Made by a program: the position numbers and the translations under genes
Shown here: positions 8,844 to 17,032 of the stretch, in pieces
Layout: every line of letters starts with the position of its first letter
Position numbering within the stretch: position 1 is the first letter of the stretch
NCBI RefSeq assembly: GCF_016900375.1
Contig: NZ_JACJKB010000001.1
Span: forward strand, 124,001-188,000
Direction of reading: 5' to 3'
Length of the DNA stretch: 64,000 bases
From: Collinsella tanakaei
GTDB lineage: Bacteria; Actinomycetota; Coriobacteriia; Coriobacteriales; Coriobacteriaceae
The notes under the pieces: model-generated
The model's input: only the letters and a program-made list of their open reading frames with translations
Database searches by the model: none
What the model was told of the DNA's origin: nothing

Positions 8844-9213
8844 TGACGCCGCTCCGATTCTGCTGACCGTCACGGCTGATCCGCGCCTTGCGCGCCTCGT
8901 GCGCATGACGGCGGCGAACGTCGCGACCTTGAGTTCGATGTCTGTCGACCGCGTCGAAGACATCAGGATGGCCGCGGAGGAGGCGTTCATCTATGCGTGC
9001 GCCGTCCAGAACGGCAATGAGCTCTCCATCGCCTTCGATGTCGACGTCGAGCATGTGACCATGACCTTCTCGCTTGCATGCGACCCCGCGGGCGTGTGCC
9101 CTCCCGAGGGCGAGGCCGCCTATGCCGATCTCATCCTCGGCGCGGTATGTGATTCCTACGAGAAGCGGGCGGACCCGGCAGCGCTGGTCCTGACCCTGAA
9201 AGCAGATGTGTAA
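8836..9213 (+). CDS. RsbW/SpoIIAB-like anti-sigma factor, divergent
   Basis: 125 residues. The fold is suggested by RMTAANVATL...VEDIRMAAEEAFIYACA, which aligns with the N-box helix of RsbW/SpoIIAB histidine-kinase-like ATPases, by the final LILGAVCDSY...ALVLTLKA strand, and by its place directly before a SigB-type sigma gene (TAATG overlap). The expected N-box Asn after the Glu is replaced (EEAFIYAC), and no D-x-G-x-G G1 box is visible, so ATP binding and kinase activity are doubtful. It may work as a stoichiometric anti-sigma factor. The start follows GGGAGGATCATC and lies inside the end of the preceding gene. Confidence 0.7.
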   Translation: MSNDAAPILLTVTADPRLARLVRMTAANVATLSSMSVDRVEDIRMAAEEAFIYACAVQNGNELSIAFDVDVEHVTMTFSLACDPAGVCPPEGEAAYADLILGAVCDSYEKRADPAALVLTLKADV

Positions 9214-10004
9214 TGGCAGAAAAGACCGCTTCGGGTAAGGCGGCATGGGATAAGGAGAAGACGCACGAGCTCTTTCGCCGATACAAGGAGAACGGCGATA
9301 TGGATGCTCGCGAGAAGCTCGTGATGTCCCACCTCAACCTCGTCCGCTTCCTTGCCAACAAGTTCAAAAACCGCGGTGAGCCGCTCGACGACCTCATGCA
9401 GGTCGGTTACCTCGGCTTGCTGAAGGCCATCGACCGATTCGACCCCGATCGCGGGCTCGAGTTCACCACCTATGCCACGCCGACCATCCTCGGCGAGATC
9501 AAGCGTCATTTTCGCGATAAGGGCTGGAGCGTTCGCGTTCCCCGTCGTCTGCAGGAGCTTTCCGCGAAGATCAACCAGGCGACCGATACCCTGACCGCTC
9601 AGCTTCAACGTTCGCCGACCGTCGACGAAATTGCCGATTTCCTCGGTGCGTCGGTCGATGATGTACTCGAGGCCATGGAATCCTCTTCCGCCTACACCTC
9701 GGTTCCGCTCGAGGCCCCAAGCGGCTCGGACTCCGAGGATACGCCCTCGGTGCTCGATCGATATGCCTCCGAGGACAGCGCGCTGTCCTTCACCGATGAC
9801 CGCCTTGTTATCGAGGAGGCGCTCAAGGGCTTTTCGCCGCGCGAGCGCGAGGTCATCGAGATGCGTTTCGTGAAGGGCATGACGCAAATCGAGATCGCCG
9901 AGCAGCTCGGGGTGTCCCAGGTCCAGGTGTCGCGTCTGCTGCGCCGTACGCTCAAGAAGATTCAGGACAAGATCGATCCCGAGGGGGTTATGTACAAGCG
10001 ATGA
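9213..10004 (+). CDS. sigB: SigB/SigF-family RNA polymerase sigma factor
   Basis: Group 3 sigma-70 factor of the general-stress/sporulation (SigB/SigF/SigG) family. It is 263 residues: region 2 (DDLMQVGYLGLLKAIDRFDP to FTTYATPTILGEIKRHFRD, about 65-110), region 3 (VPRRLQELSAKINQATDTL and SPTVDEIADFLG), and region 4 with the helix-turn-helix TQIEIAEQLGVSQVQVSRLL near residues 222-241. It starts at ATG overlapping the stop of the RsbW-like gene, which supports a partner-switch type control. Its regulon cannot be read from this window; I found no convincing SigB-type promoter in front of the operon. Confidence 0.9.
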   Translation: MAEKTASGKAAWDKEKTHELFRRYKENGDMDAREKLVMSHLNLVRFLANKFKNRGEPLDDLMQVGYLGLLKAIDRFDPDRGLEFTTYATPTILGEIKRHFRDKGWSVRVPRRLQELSAKINQATDTLTAQLQRSPTVDEIADFLGASVDDVLEAMESSSAYTSVPLEAPSGSDSEDTPSVLDRYASEDSALSFTDDRLVIEEALKGFSPREREVIEMRFVKGMTQIEIAEQLGVSQVQVSRLLRRTLKKIQDKIDPEGVMYKR

Positions 10005-11425
10005 TGCCTGATACCAACTCCCACGGCGTCGATGGCGCTTCCGACAAGACGCTGCGCGATACCCGCATCCTCGCGTTTCGCATCTGGTCAATCGTGGGCC
10101 TGTTGATCATCGGCTCGATGCTCCTGAACGTGATGGGTGTGCTCGCGCCCGTCATCGAGTTTCTGGCCATCGGCTCGCTGATCGCGTTCGTCGAGGCTCC
10201 CATCGTGAATGCGCTCGAGCATCGCGGCGTCCCTCGTGCCGCGGGCGCGCTCGTCGGCCTCCTTGTCGTCGTGACGGTTGTCGTGCTCGTGTTCACCCTG
10301 CTGCTGCCGATGTTCTTCGATCAGATCCTCGACGTGCTCAACATGATGCCGCGCTATCTGGCGACGCTTCAGATCTGGGCCACGGACCTTCTCGATGACA
10401 TGCGTTCCATGACGGCGAACGATACGTTGAGCAGCTTGAACGACCTTCTGGTCTCGCTGCAGCGCAACGCGACCGTGTTCGTGACCGACCTTGCGACCGA
10501 CCTCGGCCGCGGCGTCATGCCGTTTATCGGCAGCTTCGCCAACACCATGTTCATCGGGTTCCTCGGCCTTGTGCTTGCATACTGGTTCGCCTGCGACTAC
10601 CCGACGATTCACGGCGAGATCGGCCGAGCCCTCGGCGGTCGCAAGGAGGACGACTACCGTTTCCTCGTCGCTATCCTTTCGCGCTCCGTGGGCGGTTACA
10701 TGCGCTCGACGATCATCACGTCCGTCATCAACGGCGTGCTCGTTTTCATCGCGCTGCTCGCCATCGGCCATCCCTATGCGGGTCTCATGGGCGTGATCAC
10801 CGCGATCTTCCATCTCATCCCGGTTATCGGTCCGGTGTTCTCGGCTGCGATCGCCGTGATCATCGCCTTCTTCTACGGGCCTTCGACCGCCATCTGGACG
10901 CTCGTCCTGTGCGTCATCGCACAGAACATCACCGACAACGTCATCTCGCCGAAGGTGATGCAGTCCACCGTCCAGGTGCATCCCGCCATGAGCCTCGCCG
11001 CCATCGTGATCGGCTCGGCGCTCATGGGACCGCTCGGCATGGTTGTCGCCATTCCGCTTTGCGCCGCCCTGAAGGGTCTGTTCATCTTCTATTTCGAGCA
11101 GACGACCGAGCGCCAGCTCGTGAGCTATGACGGTGCCATCTTCAAGGGCACGCCGTTTTTGGACGACAAGGGCAATCCCGTACCGGCCTTCGATGCCCTG
11201 GGTGACGACCGCTTCGTGGCGCACTCTGAGATCCTCGACAGCGATGTCATGCCCGACGCCACCGTCGTTCCGAAGCCGAAAAGCGACCTCGAGATCCCCT
11301 GGCCCAAGCTCACCGGCCTGCAGTCGGGCGGCACCGGCGTCTTCAAGATGCCGTTCGGCACCACTGACACGGCGGGGGAGAAGAAGCCTGAAGAGGACGC
11401 CCCCGGTGAGGACGACGGTCGCTGA
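10001..11425 (+). CDS. AI-2E family transporter
   Basis: Integral membrane protein of the AI-2E (UPF0118/PerM) exporter superfamily. It is 474 residues with about eight membrane helices: two near the N-terminus (WSIVGLLIIGSMLLNVMGVL and following), one at GALVGLLVVVTVVVLV, and a C-terminal group including AYWFACDYP, GHPYAGLMGVITAIFHLIPVIGP and the family-typical DNVISPKVM segment. A Pro/Lys-rich cytoplasmic tail of about 110 residues follows. The start overlaps the sigma gene stop; a second ATG lies one codon on. Members carry varied solutes, so the substrate is unknown. Confidence 0.85.
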   Translation: MMPDTNSHGVDGASDKTLRDTRILAFRIWSIVGLLIIGSMLLNVMGVLAPVIEFLAIGSLIAFVEAPIVNALEHRGVPRAAGALVGLLVVVTVVVLVFTLLLPMFFDQILDVLNMMPRYLATLQIWATDLLDDMRSMTANDTLSSLNDLLVSLQRNATVFVTDLATDLGRGVMPFIGSFANTMFIGFLGLVLAYWFACDYPTIHGEIGRALGGRKEDDYRFLVAILSRSVGGYMRSTIITSVINGVLVFIALLAIGHPYAGLMGVITAIFHLIPVIGPVFSAAIAVIIAFFYGPSTAIWTLVLCVIAQNITDNVISPKVMQSTVQVHPAMSLAAIVIGSALMGPLGMVVAIPLCAALKGLFIFYFEQTTERQLVSYDGAIFKGTPFLDDKGNPVPAFDALGDDRFVAHSEILDSDVMPDATVVPKPKSDLEIPWPKLTGLQSGGTGVFKMPFGTTDTAGEKKPEEDAPGEDDGR

Positions 11426-11442
11426 TACAGCCGCACATCCAT

Positions 11443-11495
11443 GAAGGGTGGGCGCGCTCCGGGTGGCATTCGCAACCGGAGCGCGCCCACCCTTC
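11443..11495 (+). terminator. Strong 20-bp perfect hairpin after the sigB operon
   Basis: Arms 11443-11462 and 11476-11495 are exact inverse complements (GAAGGGTGGGCGCGCTCCGG in the left arm) with a 13-base loop. It is placed 17 bases after the exporter stop codon and before alaS. No T-run follows, so it may terminate weakly or act as an RNA-stabilising hairpin. It shares no motif with the palindromes near 30, 36 and 57 kb. Confidence 0.6.
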
Positions 11496-11577
11496 CTGTA
11501 TCGACAAGATCTATGTGCGCAAACACATGCATATACCGTGCTGTCTGAAGGTTCAGCAGCTCGCAGCGGATACGGTC

Positions 11578-11586
11578 TGCTATCCT
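11578..11586 (+). promoter_or_regulatory. Candidate extended -10 promoter of alaS
   Basis: TGCTATCCT fits an extended -10 (TGn plus TATCCT), about 45 bases before the alaS start. No good -35 lies 17 bases upstream. The leader shows no T-box signature. Confidence 0.35.
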
Positions 11587-11632
11587 GTTTGCGTTTACGC
11601 CTACCTGACGCATCAACCTAGGAGTTCGTCAC

Positions 11633-14290
11633 ATGACTGTTGAAGTTCCGACCATGACCACGGCGGAGATCCGCTCCGCGTTCCTGAAGTTCTTCGAGGA
11701 CCGCGGCTGCAAGCTGTTCCCCAGCTCCCCGCTGATCCCCGACGATCCGTCCCTGCTGCTCGCGAACGCCGGCATGAACCAGTTCAAGCAGTACTATCAG
11801 GGCAAGAAGACGATGCACGAGATCGGTGCCACGTCGTGCCAGAAGTGCGTACGCACGAACGACATCGATATCATCGGCTGCGACGGCCGTCATGCCTCGT
11901 TCTTCGAGATGCTCGGCAACTTCTCGTTCGGCGGCGTCTCCAAGCAGCAGGCCTGCGCTTGGGCGCTCGAGCTCTCCACCGAGGTCTTCAAGCTCCCGAT
12001 CGACCGCCTGCACTTCACCGTCTTCACCGACGATGACGAGACCTTCGAGATCTGGCGCTCCCTCGGCATCGAGGAGAGCCACATCTCCCGCCTGGGCGAG
12101 GACGATAACTTCTGGGCTGCCGGCCCCACCGGTCCATGCGGCCCCTGCTCCGAGATCTACTACGACATGGGCGAGGACGTCGGCTGCGGTCGTCCGGACT
12201 GCGCTCCGGGCTGCGATTGCGACCGCTTCCTCGAGTACTGGAACCTCGTGTTCACGCAGTTCGACCGCCAGGAGGACGGCTCCATGCCCGAGCTTCCCCA
12301 CCGCAACCTCGATACCGGCATGGGCCTTGAGCGCATGAGCGCCATCATGCAGGGCAAGACCTCCTTCTTCGATAGCGACATCATGCAGGGCCTCATCAAG
12401 CTCGGCGAGGAGATCTCGGGCGTTGACTACGTGAGCGACGACTACGAGGGCCCGAGCCGCAGTCTGCGCATCATTGCCGATCATGCGCGCTCCGTCGACT
12501 TCATGATTTCGGACGGCATCCTGCCGGGTAACGAGGGCCGTGGCTACGTGCTGCGCCGCCTGCTTCGCCGCGCGGTCTTCCACGGCCGCCTGCTGGGCGT
12601 CGACGGTCCGTTCCTCGGTCGCTTCATCGACCGCGTAAACGAGCTCATGGGCGATGCCTATCCGGAGCTCACCAAGAACGTCGCCCTCGTGAAGGGCATC
12701 GTGAACGCCGAGGAGGAGCGCTTTTCCACGACCCTCGATAACGGCCGCGTCTACCTCGATGAGGCTCTGGCCAAGCTCGGCGAGGGCGAGCAGCTCGACG
12801 GCGCCTCCGCCTTCATGCTGCACGACACCTTCGGTTTCCCGATCGATCTCACGGTCGAGATCGCCGAGGGCAACGGCCACACGGTCGATATCGACGGTTT
12901 CAATCGCGAGATGGAGGCCCAGCGCGAGCGCGCCCGCGCCAACGTGAAGGGCGACGCCTGGGGCACCTTCAGCGATGTGTGGGTCGAGCTGACCGATGAG
13001 ATCCCTGCGACCGAGTTCGACGGGTACGACAACGACGTGATTGATGGCGCCAAGGTGCTCGCCATCGTTGCGAACGGCGAGGCCGTGGCTCGCGCCGATG
13101 CCGGCCAGGAGGTCGACATCGTGCTCGACCGCACGCCGTTCTACGCCGAGATGGGCGGCCAGGTCGGCGATACCGGCACCATGGCTACCGATACCGCTGC
13201 GCTGACCGTCAACGACACGCGCGTGCACCACGGCCTCTATGCGCACCATGCGATCGTTGCCGACGGTACCGTCTCGGTGGGCGATTCCGTGCTTGCCGCC
13301 ATCGACGTGCGCCGCCGCGAGCTGATCCGCCGCAACCACACCGCGACCCACCTTCTCGACGCCGCGCTCAAGCAGGTGCTCGGCAGCCATGTGAACCAGG
13401 CAGGCTCCCAGCTCGACGAGCATCGCCTGCGCTTCGACTTCACCCACTTTGAGGCTGTGACGAGCGATGAACTCGCCCGCATCGAGCGCATCGTCAACGA
13501 TCAGATCTTCGCTTCCAAGCCCATCGTCACCCGTGTCATGGGTATCGACGAGGCCCGCGCTTCCGGCGCCGTCGCCCTGTTCGGCGAGAAGTACGGCGAT
13601 GTCGTGCGCGTCGTCTCCGTGGGCGAGGAGGAGCGTCCGTTCTCCCGCGAGCTCTGCGGCGGCACCCACGCTCGCAATACCGCCGAGATCGGCCTGTTCC
13701 GCATCGTCTCCGAGTCTTCGACCGGCAGCAACGTTCGCCGCATCGAGGCCGTCACGAGCATGGGAGCCATGGCTTACCTCGAGGAGAAGGAGCAGCTGCT
13801 GGCTCATGCTGCGCAGCAGCTCAAGTGCCGCGACGACGAGGTCTGCGACCGCATCTCCTCGCTGCAGCAGAACCTGCACGACGTCAACCAGAAGCTGAAG
13901 GCTGCCCTCACCGGCGGCTCCTCGGACGCTATCGGATCTGCCATCGCGAACGCCGCCGACGCCGGCGCCTATCGTGTCGTCATCGCTCAGCTTGCTGGCC
14001 TTGAGGGCTCTGAGCTGCGCAATGTTTGGGATACCATCCGCCAGAAGGTCGATAGCCCCGTCGCCTGCGTTCTCGCGACCGTGACCGAGAAGGGTTCGCC
14101 CGCGCTGCTCGCCGCGGCTACCGACGAGGCCGTGTCCGCTGGCTTCAAGGCGGGCGATATCATCAAGGCTATCGCCCCGTGCGTCGACGGTCGCGGTGGC
14201 GGCAAGCCGACCATGGCCCAGGCTGGTGGCAAGGACGCCTCCGGTGTCCAGGCTGCCCTGGATGCGGCCCGCGCCCAGCTCGGGCTCTAA
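11633..14290 (+). CDS. alaS: Alanine--tRNA ligase
   Basis: Charges tRNA-Ala; class II synthetase of the usual length (885 residues). The catalytic core begins FLKFFEDRGCKLFPSSPLIP, with GMNQFKQYYQG and CQKCVRTNDID, then GMGLERMSAI. The editing domain has HTATHLLDAALKQVLG with its HxxxH, and CGGTHARNTAEIG carries the remaining zinc ligands. The C-terminal coiled coil and DHHA1 domain end with GRGGGKPTMAQAGG, the conserved glycine-rich motif. Start ATG lies behind CTAGGAGTTCGTCAC. ruvX follows after nine bases. Confidence 0.97.
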   Translation: MTVEVPTMTTAEIRSAFLKFFEDRGCKLFPSSPLIPDDPSLLLANAGMNQFKQYYQGKKTMHEIGATSCQKCVRTNDIDIIGCDGRHASFFEMLGNFSFGGVSKQQACAWALELSTEVFKLPIDRLHFTVFTDDDETFEIWRSLGIEESHISRLGEDDNFWAAGPTGPCGPCSEIYYDMGEDVGCGRPDCAPGCDCDRFLEYWNLVFTQFDRQEDGSMPELPHRNLDTGMGLERMSAIMQGKTSFFDSDIMQGLIKLGEEISGVDYVSDDYEGPSRSLRIIADHARSVDFMISDGILPGNEGRGYVLRRLLRRAVFHGRLLGVDGPFLGRFIDRVNELMGDAYPELTKNVALVKGIVNAEEERFSTTLDNGRVYLDEALAKLGEGEQLDGASAFMLHDTFGFPIDLTVEIAEGNGHTVDIDGFNREMEAQRERARANVKGDAWGTFSDVWVELTDEIPATEFDGYDNDVIDGAKVLAIVANGEAVARADAGQEVDIVLDRTPFYAEMGGQVGDTGTMATDTAALTVNDTRVHHGLYAHHAIVADGTVSVGDSVLAAIDVRRRELIRRNHTATHLLDAALKQVLGSHVNQAGSQLDEHRLRFDFTHFEAVTSDELARIERIVNDQIFASKPIVTRVMGIDEARASGAVALFGEKYGDVVRVVSVGEEERPFSRELCGGTHARNTAEIGLFRIVSESSTGSNVRRIEAVTSMGAMAYLEEKEQLLAHAAQQLKCRDDEVCDRISSLQQNLHDVNQKLKAALTGGSSDAIGSAIANAADAGAYRVVIAQLAGLEGSELRNVWDTIRQKVDSPVACVLATVTEKGSPALLAAATDEAVSAGFKAGDIIKAIAPCVDGRGGGKPTMAQAGGKDASGVQAALDAARAQLGL

Positions 14291-14299
14291 GGGCTCCGC

Positions 14300-14731
14300 G
14301 TGATCGCGCTCGCGCTCGATATCGGCGATGCCCGTGTGGGCATCGCCGTCTCCGACCGCTCCGGACAGGTTGCCATGCCGGTGACCGTTCTGCCTGCTGC
14401 CGAGGTGATGCAGCTTGCGCGGAGTTTCCGCCAAGTTGTCGAGGACCATGAACCCGACGTTCTCGTCTGCGGCCGGCCGCAGACGATGGCGGGGGAGGAC
14501 GGACCTCAGGCTGAGCGCGTCATGGAGCAGGCTCGTACGATCGCGAAGGCGCTTGACCTTCCGCTTGAGTTCACCGATGAGCGGCTATCCTCGCGCGAGG
14601 CGAAACGCATCCTTCGCGAGCGCGGCCTTTCTGAGCGCAAGATGCGTGGCAAGGTAGATATGGTTGCCGCGTCGCTGTTTTTGCAGACGTGGCTCGATGC
14701 CCAGAACCGAAAGGACGACCATGGCGTATAA
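14300..14731 (+). CDS. ruvX: Putative pre-16S rRNA nuclease / Holliday junction resolvase (YqgF)
   Basis: RNase H-like fold protein of the YqgF family, linked to 16S rRNA 5'-end maturation. It is 143 residues. The N-terminal ALDIGDARVGIAVSD motif holds the first catalytic Asp, FTDERLSSREA the central Glu, and KVDMVAASLFLQ the final Asp. It starts at GTG behind AAGGGCTCCGC and overlaps mltG by 11 bases. alaS-ruvX-mltG is a common order in Firmicutes and Actinobacteria. Confidence 0.92.
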   Translation: MIALALDIGDARVGIAVSDRSGQVAMPVTVLPAAEVMQLARSFRQVVEDHEPDVLVCGRPQTMAGEDGPQAERVMEQARTIAKALDLPLEFTDERLSSREAKRILRERGLSERKMRGKVDMVAASLFLQTWLDAQNRKDDHGV

Positions 14732-15998
14732 CGATGATCGCGGTACCCACCGTCGCCAGGCCCCGAATTCCTCGACCGGTTCCCGTCCTGCGGGTAAGCG
14801 CTTCAGGGACCCTTCCGCTCCGGCTCCCGCCCGTACGGCGAACTCCGCGGGGAGTCATCGGACTTCCGGCTCTGCCAATACCGGCGGCTCTGCATCTCGT
14901 CCCGTGGGTGCGCAGCCCGTCACGAGGCGCAGCGCACCCGCTCAGGTTAAGAAGACCTCTCCGGTTCCCGCCATCCTCATGGGTATTCTGGCCATTGCCG
15001 TCATCATCGCGATCGGCGTGTTCGCCGTGCCCGCGGTGAGCGGCCTTCTGTCCGGCGGGTCCTCGAGTGAGTCCGTCCAGCCCGGCATCGAGGTCCAGAT
15101 CAACATCCCCGAAGGCTCCTCGGGCGACACCATCGCTCAGATCCTCTCCCAGAACCACGTGATCGACAATCCGAAGGCGTATTACGCAGCCGTGAAGAAC
15201 CTGGACGCCGAGATGTCCATCAAGCCCGGCGACTACATCCTCTATACCGGACAGGATCCCGAGGAGGTCGTGCAGCAGCTTGTCGACGGTCCCAACGTCG
15301 AGGGCATCACGCTCACCATCCAGGAGGGCCTGACGGTTGCCCAGACCGCCGCGCGCGTCGAAGAGGTCTTCGGCATCTCCGCCGATGACTTCCTGGCTCA
15401 GGCGGTCGCCTCGAACTACGTCGCTGATTACCCCTTCCTCGAGGGTACTTACGACGATTCCCTCGAGGGCTACCTCTATCCCAAGACCTATTCGTTTACC
15501 GATACCCCGACGTCAGACGAGATCATCCGCACGCTGCTCGATCAGTTTGTGACCGAGACCTCTTCGCTTGACCTCGATGCCGGCCACGACGGCCTGAACG
15601 CGCAGGAGATCATCACCGTGGCTTCCCTCATCGAGCGCGAGACCGCTGTTGTCGATGAGCGCCCGCTGGTTGCAAGCGTCATCTACAACCGTCTTGACAT
15701 CGACATGCCCCTGCAGATCGATGCGGCAATCGTATACGCCCGCGGCGGCGGCAGCGATCCGGTCACCTACGATGACCTCGAGATCGACTCCCCGTACAAC
15801 ATCTACCAGAACTACGGTCTCACCCCGGGGCCCATCTGCAGCCCGAGCATCACCTCGATCGAGGCGGCGCTTAACCCGGCTGACACCGATTACCTGTACT
15901 ATGTTGCTTCTCCTGAAGGCGATGGCACACATCGGTTCAGCTCCGATTACGAGCAGTTCGAGCGCGACAGCCAGGAGTATTCGGAGTCGCATCAATGA
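14721..15998 (+). CDS. mltG: Endolytic murein transglycosylase MltG
   Basis: Cleaves nascent glycan strands at the membrane. It is 425 residues: a disordered cytoplasmic Ser/Pro/Arg-rich N-terminus (1-78), one membrane helix (about 83-108), then the extracellular YceG domain. EGLTVAQTAARVEEVFGI belongs to the LysM-like part and LIERETAVVDERPLVASV carries the catalytic Glu of the family; PTPGPI-like LTPGPICSPS and ALNPADTDYLYYVA are also present. The chosen ATG is preceded by AAGGACGACC and overlaps ruvX; upstream in-frame codons lie within ruvX. Confidence 0.93.
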   Translation: MAYNDDRGTHRRQAPNSSTGSRPAGKRFRDPSAPAPARTANSAGSHRTSGSANTGGSASRPVGAQPVTRRSAPAQVKKTSPVPAILMGILAIAVIIAIGVFAVPAVSGLLSGGSSSESVQPGIEVQINIPEGSSGDTIAQILSQNHVIDNPKAYYAAVKNLDAEMSIKPGDYILYTGQDPEEVVQQLVDGPNVEGITLTIQEGLTVAQTAARVEEVFGISADDFLAQAVASNYVADYPFLEGTYDDSLEGYLYPKTYSFTDTPTSDEIIRTLLDQFVTETSSLDLDAGHDGLNAQEIITVASLIERETAVVDERPLVASVIYNRLDIDMPLQIDAAIVYARGGGSDPVTYDDLEIDSPYNIYQNYGLTPGPICSPSITSIEAALNPADTDYLYYVASPEGDGTHRFSSDYEQFERDSQEYSESHQ

Positions 15999-16492
15999 GT
16001 CTTTTTGCACCGCATCGCTATGTCGCCTCGGTAGACCGCATCGATCTCGATGAGCTCTGGGCTCAGGGCAAGCGGGCGATCATGCTCGACCGCGATAACA
16101 CGCTCGTGCCGCGTGATCGCAAGACCGCCCCGCAGGAGGTCTGCGATTGGCTCGACCGTGCACGGGAGCTTGGGTTCTCGCTCTACATGGTTTCCAACAA
16201 CTGGCATCGTGACCAGGTGATGCGTTCCGCTGGCGAGCTGGGGCTCAACGCCATCAGCCACGCCATGAAGCCCGCGCCTTTTGCCATCAAGGCTGCGCTG
16301 CGCCGTATGGGCGTCGCGCCCCATGATGCCGTGCTTATCGGCGATCAGCTCTATACTGATGTGTGGGCAGGCAACCTTGCCGGTGTCGACACCATCCTCG
16401 TCAAACCGCAGACGACCGTCGATCTTTGGTACACGCAGATCTTCCGGATCTTCGAGCGCCGCGCGCTGCGTGATGTCCCCTGCGAGGAGTAG
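15995..16492 (+). CDS. YqeG family HAD IIIA-type phosphatase
   Basis: HAD-superfamily phosphatase of the YqeG/TIGR01668 family. It is 165 residues. Motif I is IMLDRDNTLVP (nucleophile Asp and acid/base Asp), motif II is YMVSNNW, the motif III Lys is in MKPAP, and motif IV is IGDQLYTDVWAG. The physiological substrate is not known to me; relatives act on small phosphorylated metabolites such as phosphatidylglycerophosphate. The start overlaps the mltG stop (ATGA). In many Gram-positives YqeG precedes aroE or aroK, as here. Confidence 0.9.
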   Translation: MSLFAPHRYVASVDRIDLDELWAQGKRAIMLDRDNTLVPRDRKTAPQEVCDWLDRARELGFSLYMVSNNWHRDQVMRSAGELGLNAISHAMKPAPFAIKAALRRMGVAPHDAVLIGDQLYTDVWAGNLAGVDTILVKPQTTVDLWYTQIFRIFERRALRDVPCEE

Positions 16493-16498
16493 GAGACC

Positions 16499-17032
16499 AT
16501 GTACGAGGCGGTCAAGCGCGGTTGCGATCATATCTTCTTCGTCGGGTTTCTCGGTGCGGGCAAGTCGACGCTCGCCAAGAATCTCGGCGTGATGTTCAAT
16601 CGGCGCTATGTCGATACCGACCGCTTGGTCGAGCGGAAGCGCGGTCTGAGCGTCCGCAAGATCTTTGAGATCGATGGTGAGGATGCCTTCCGCGTGCTTG
16701 AGACCGAGGTGCTGGCCTCTCTTGCCTCTCAGCGCAGTCTGCTCGTGTCGTGCGGCGGCGGCATCGTCGAGACGCCGCGCAACCTCGATCTGATGCGCCA
16801 GATGGGCTTTTGCGTCTATCTCGATGGTGATATCGACGATTCGCTGAGGCAGATCAGGCGTCGCGACACCCGACCCGATTTCAGATCCGACGAGCACGCG
16901 GCGCACCTGCTCGAGCATCGCCGACCGCTGTATCGCCAGGCCGCCGACCTTACGGTCGATATTCGTGGTAAATCTTTCACAGAGGTTTCCTATCTCTGTG
17001 CCGAACTTCTTTTGGAGCGTGGACTGCTATGA
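16499..17032 (+). CDS. aroK: Shikimate kinase (stand-alone copy)
   Basis: ATP-dependent phosphorylation of shikimate to shikimate 3-phosphate. It is 177 residues. Walker A is GFLGAGKST, the shikimate-binding Asp is in VDTDRLVE, the Arg/Glu segment is FRVLETEVL, the glycine triad is SCGGGIVE, and RRPLYRQAADLTVD is the C-terminal Arg motif. The ribosome binding site GGAGTAGGAG lies directly upstream. This is the second shikimate kinase here; the other is fused to AroE at 27785-29029. It is followed with a four-base overlap by an aroB-like gene that looks inactive. Its motifs are intact, so it is probably functional. Confidence 0.9.
   Translation: MYEAVKRGCDHIFFVGFLGAGKSTLAKNLGVMFNRRYVDTDRLVERKRGLSVRKIFEIDGEDAFRVLETEVLASLASQRSLLVSCGGGIVETPRNLDLMRQMGFCVYLDGDIDDSLRQIRRRDTRPDFRSDEHAAHLLEHRRPLYRQAADLTVDIRGKSFTEVSYLCAELLLERGLL

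Noticed and set aside
11618-14449. Very long open frame antisense to alaS
   Set aside because: It mirrors alaS, has composition typical of a high-GC antisense shadow (Ala/Gly/Glu/Asp/His-rich) and no recognisable domain; alaS is complete on the other strand.
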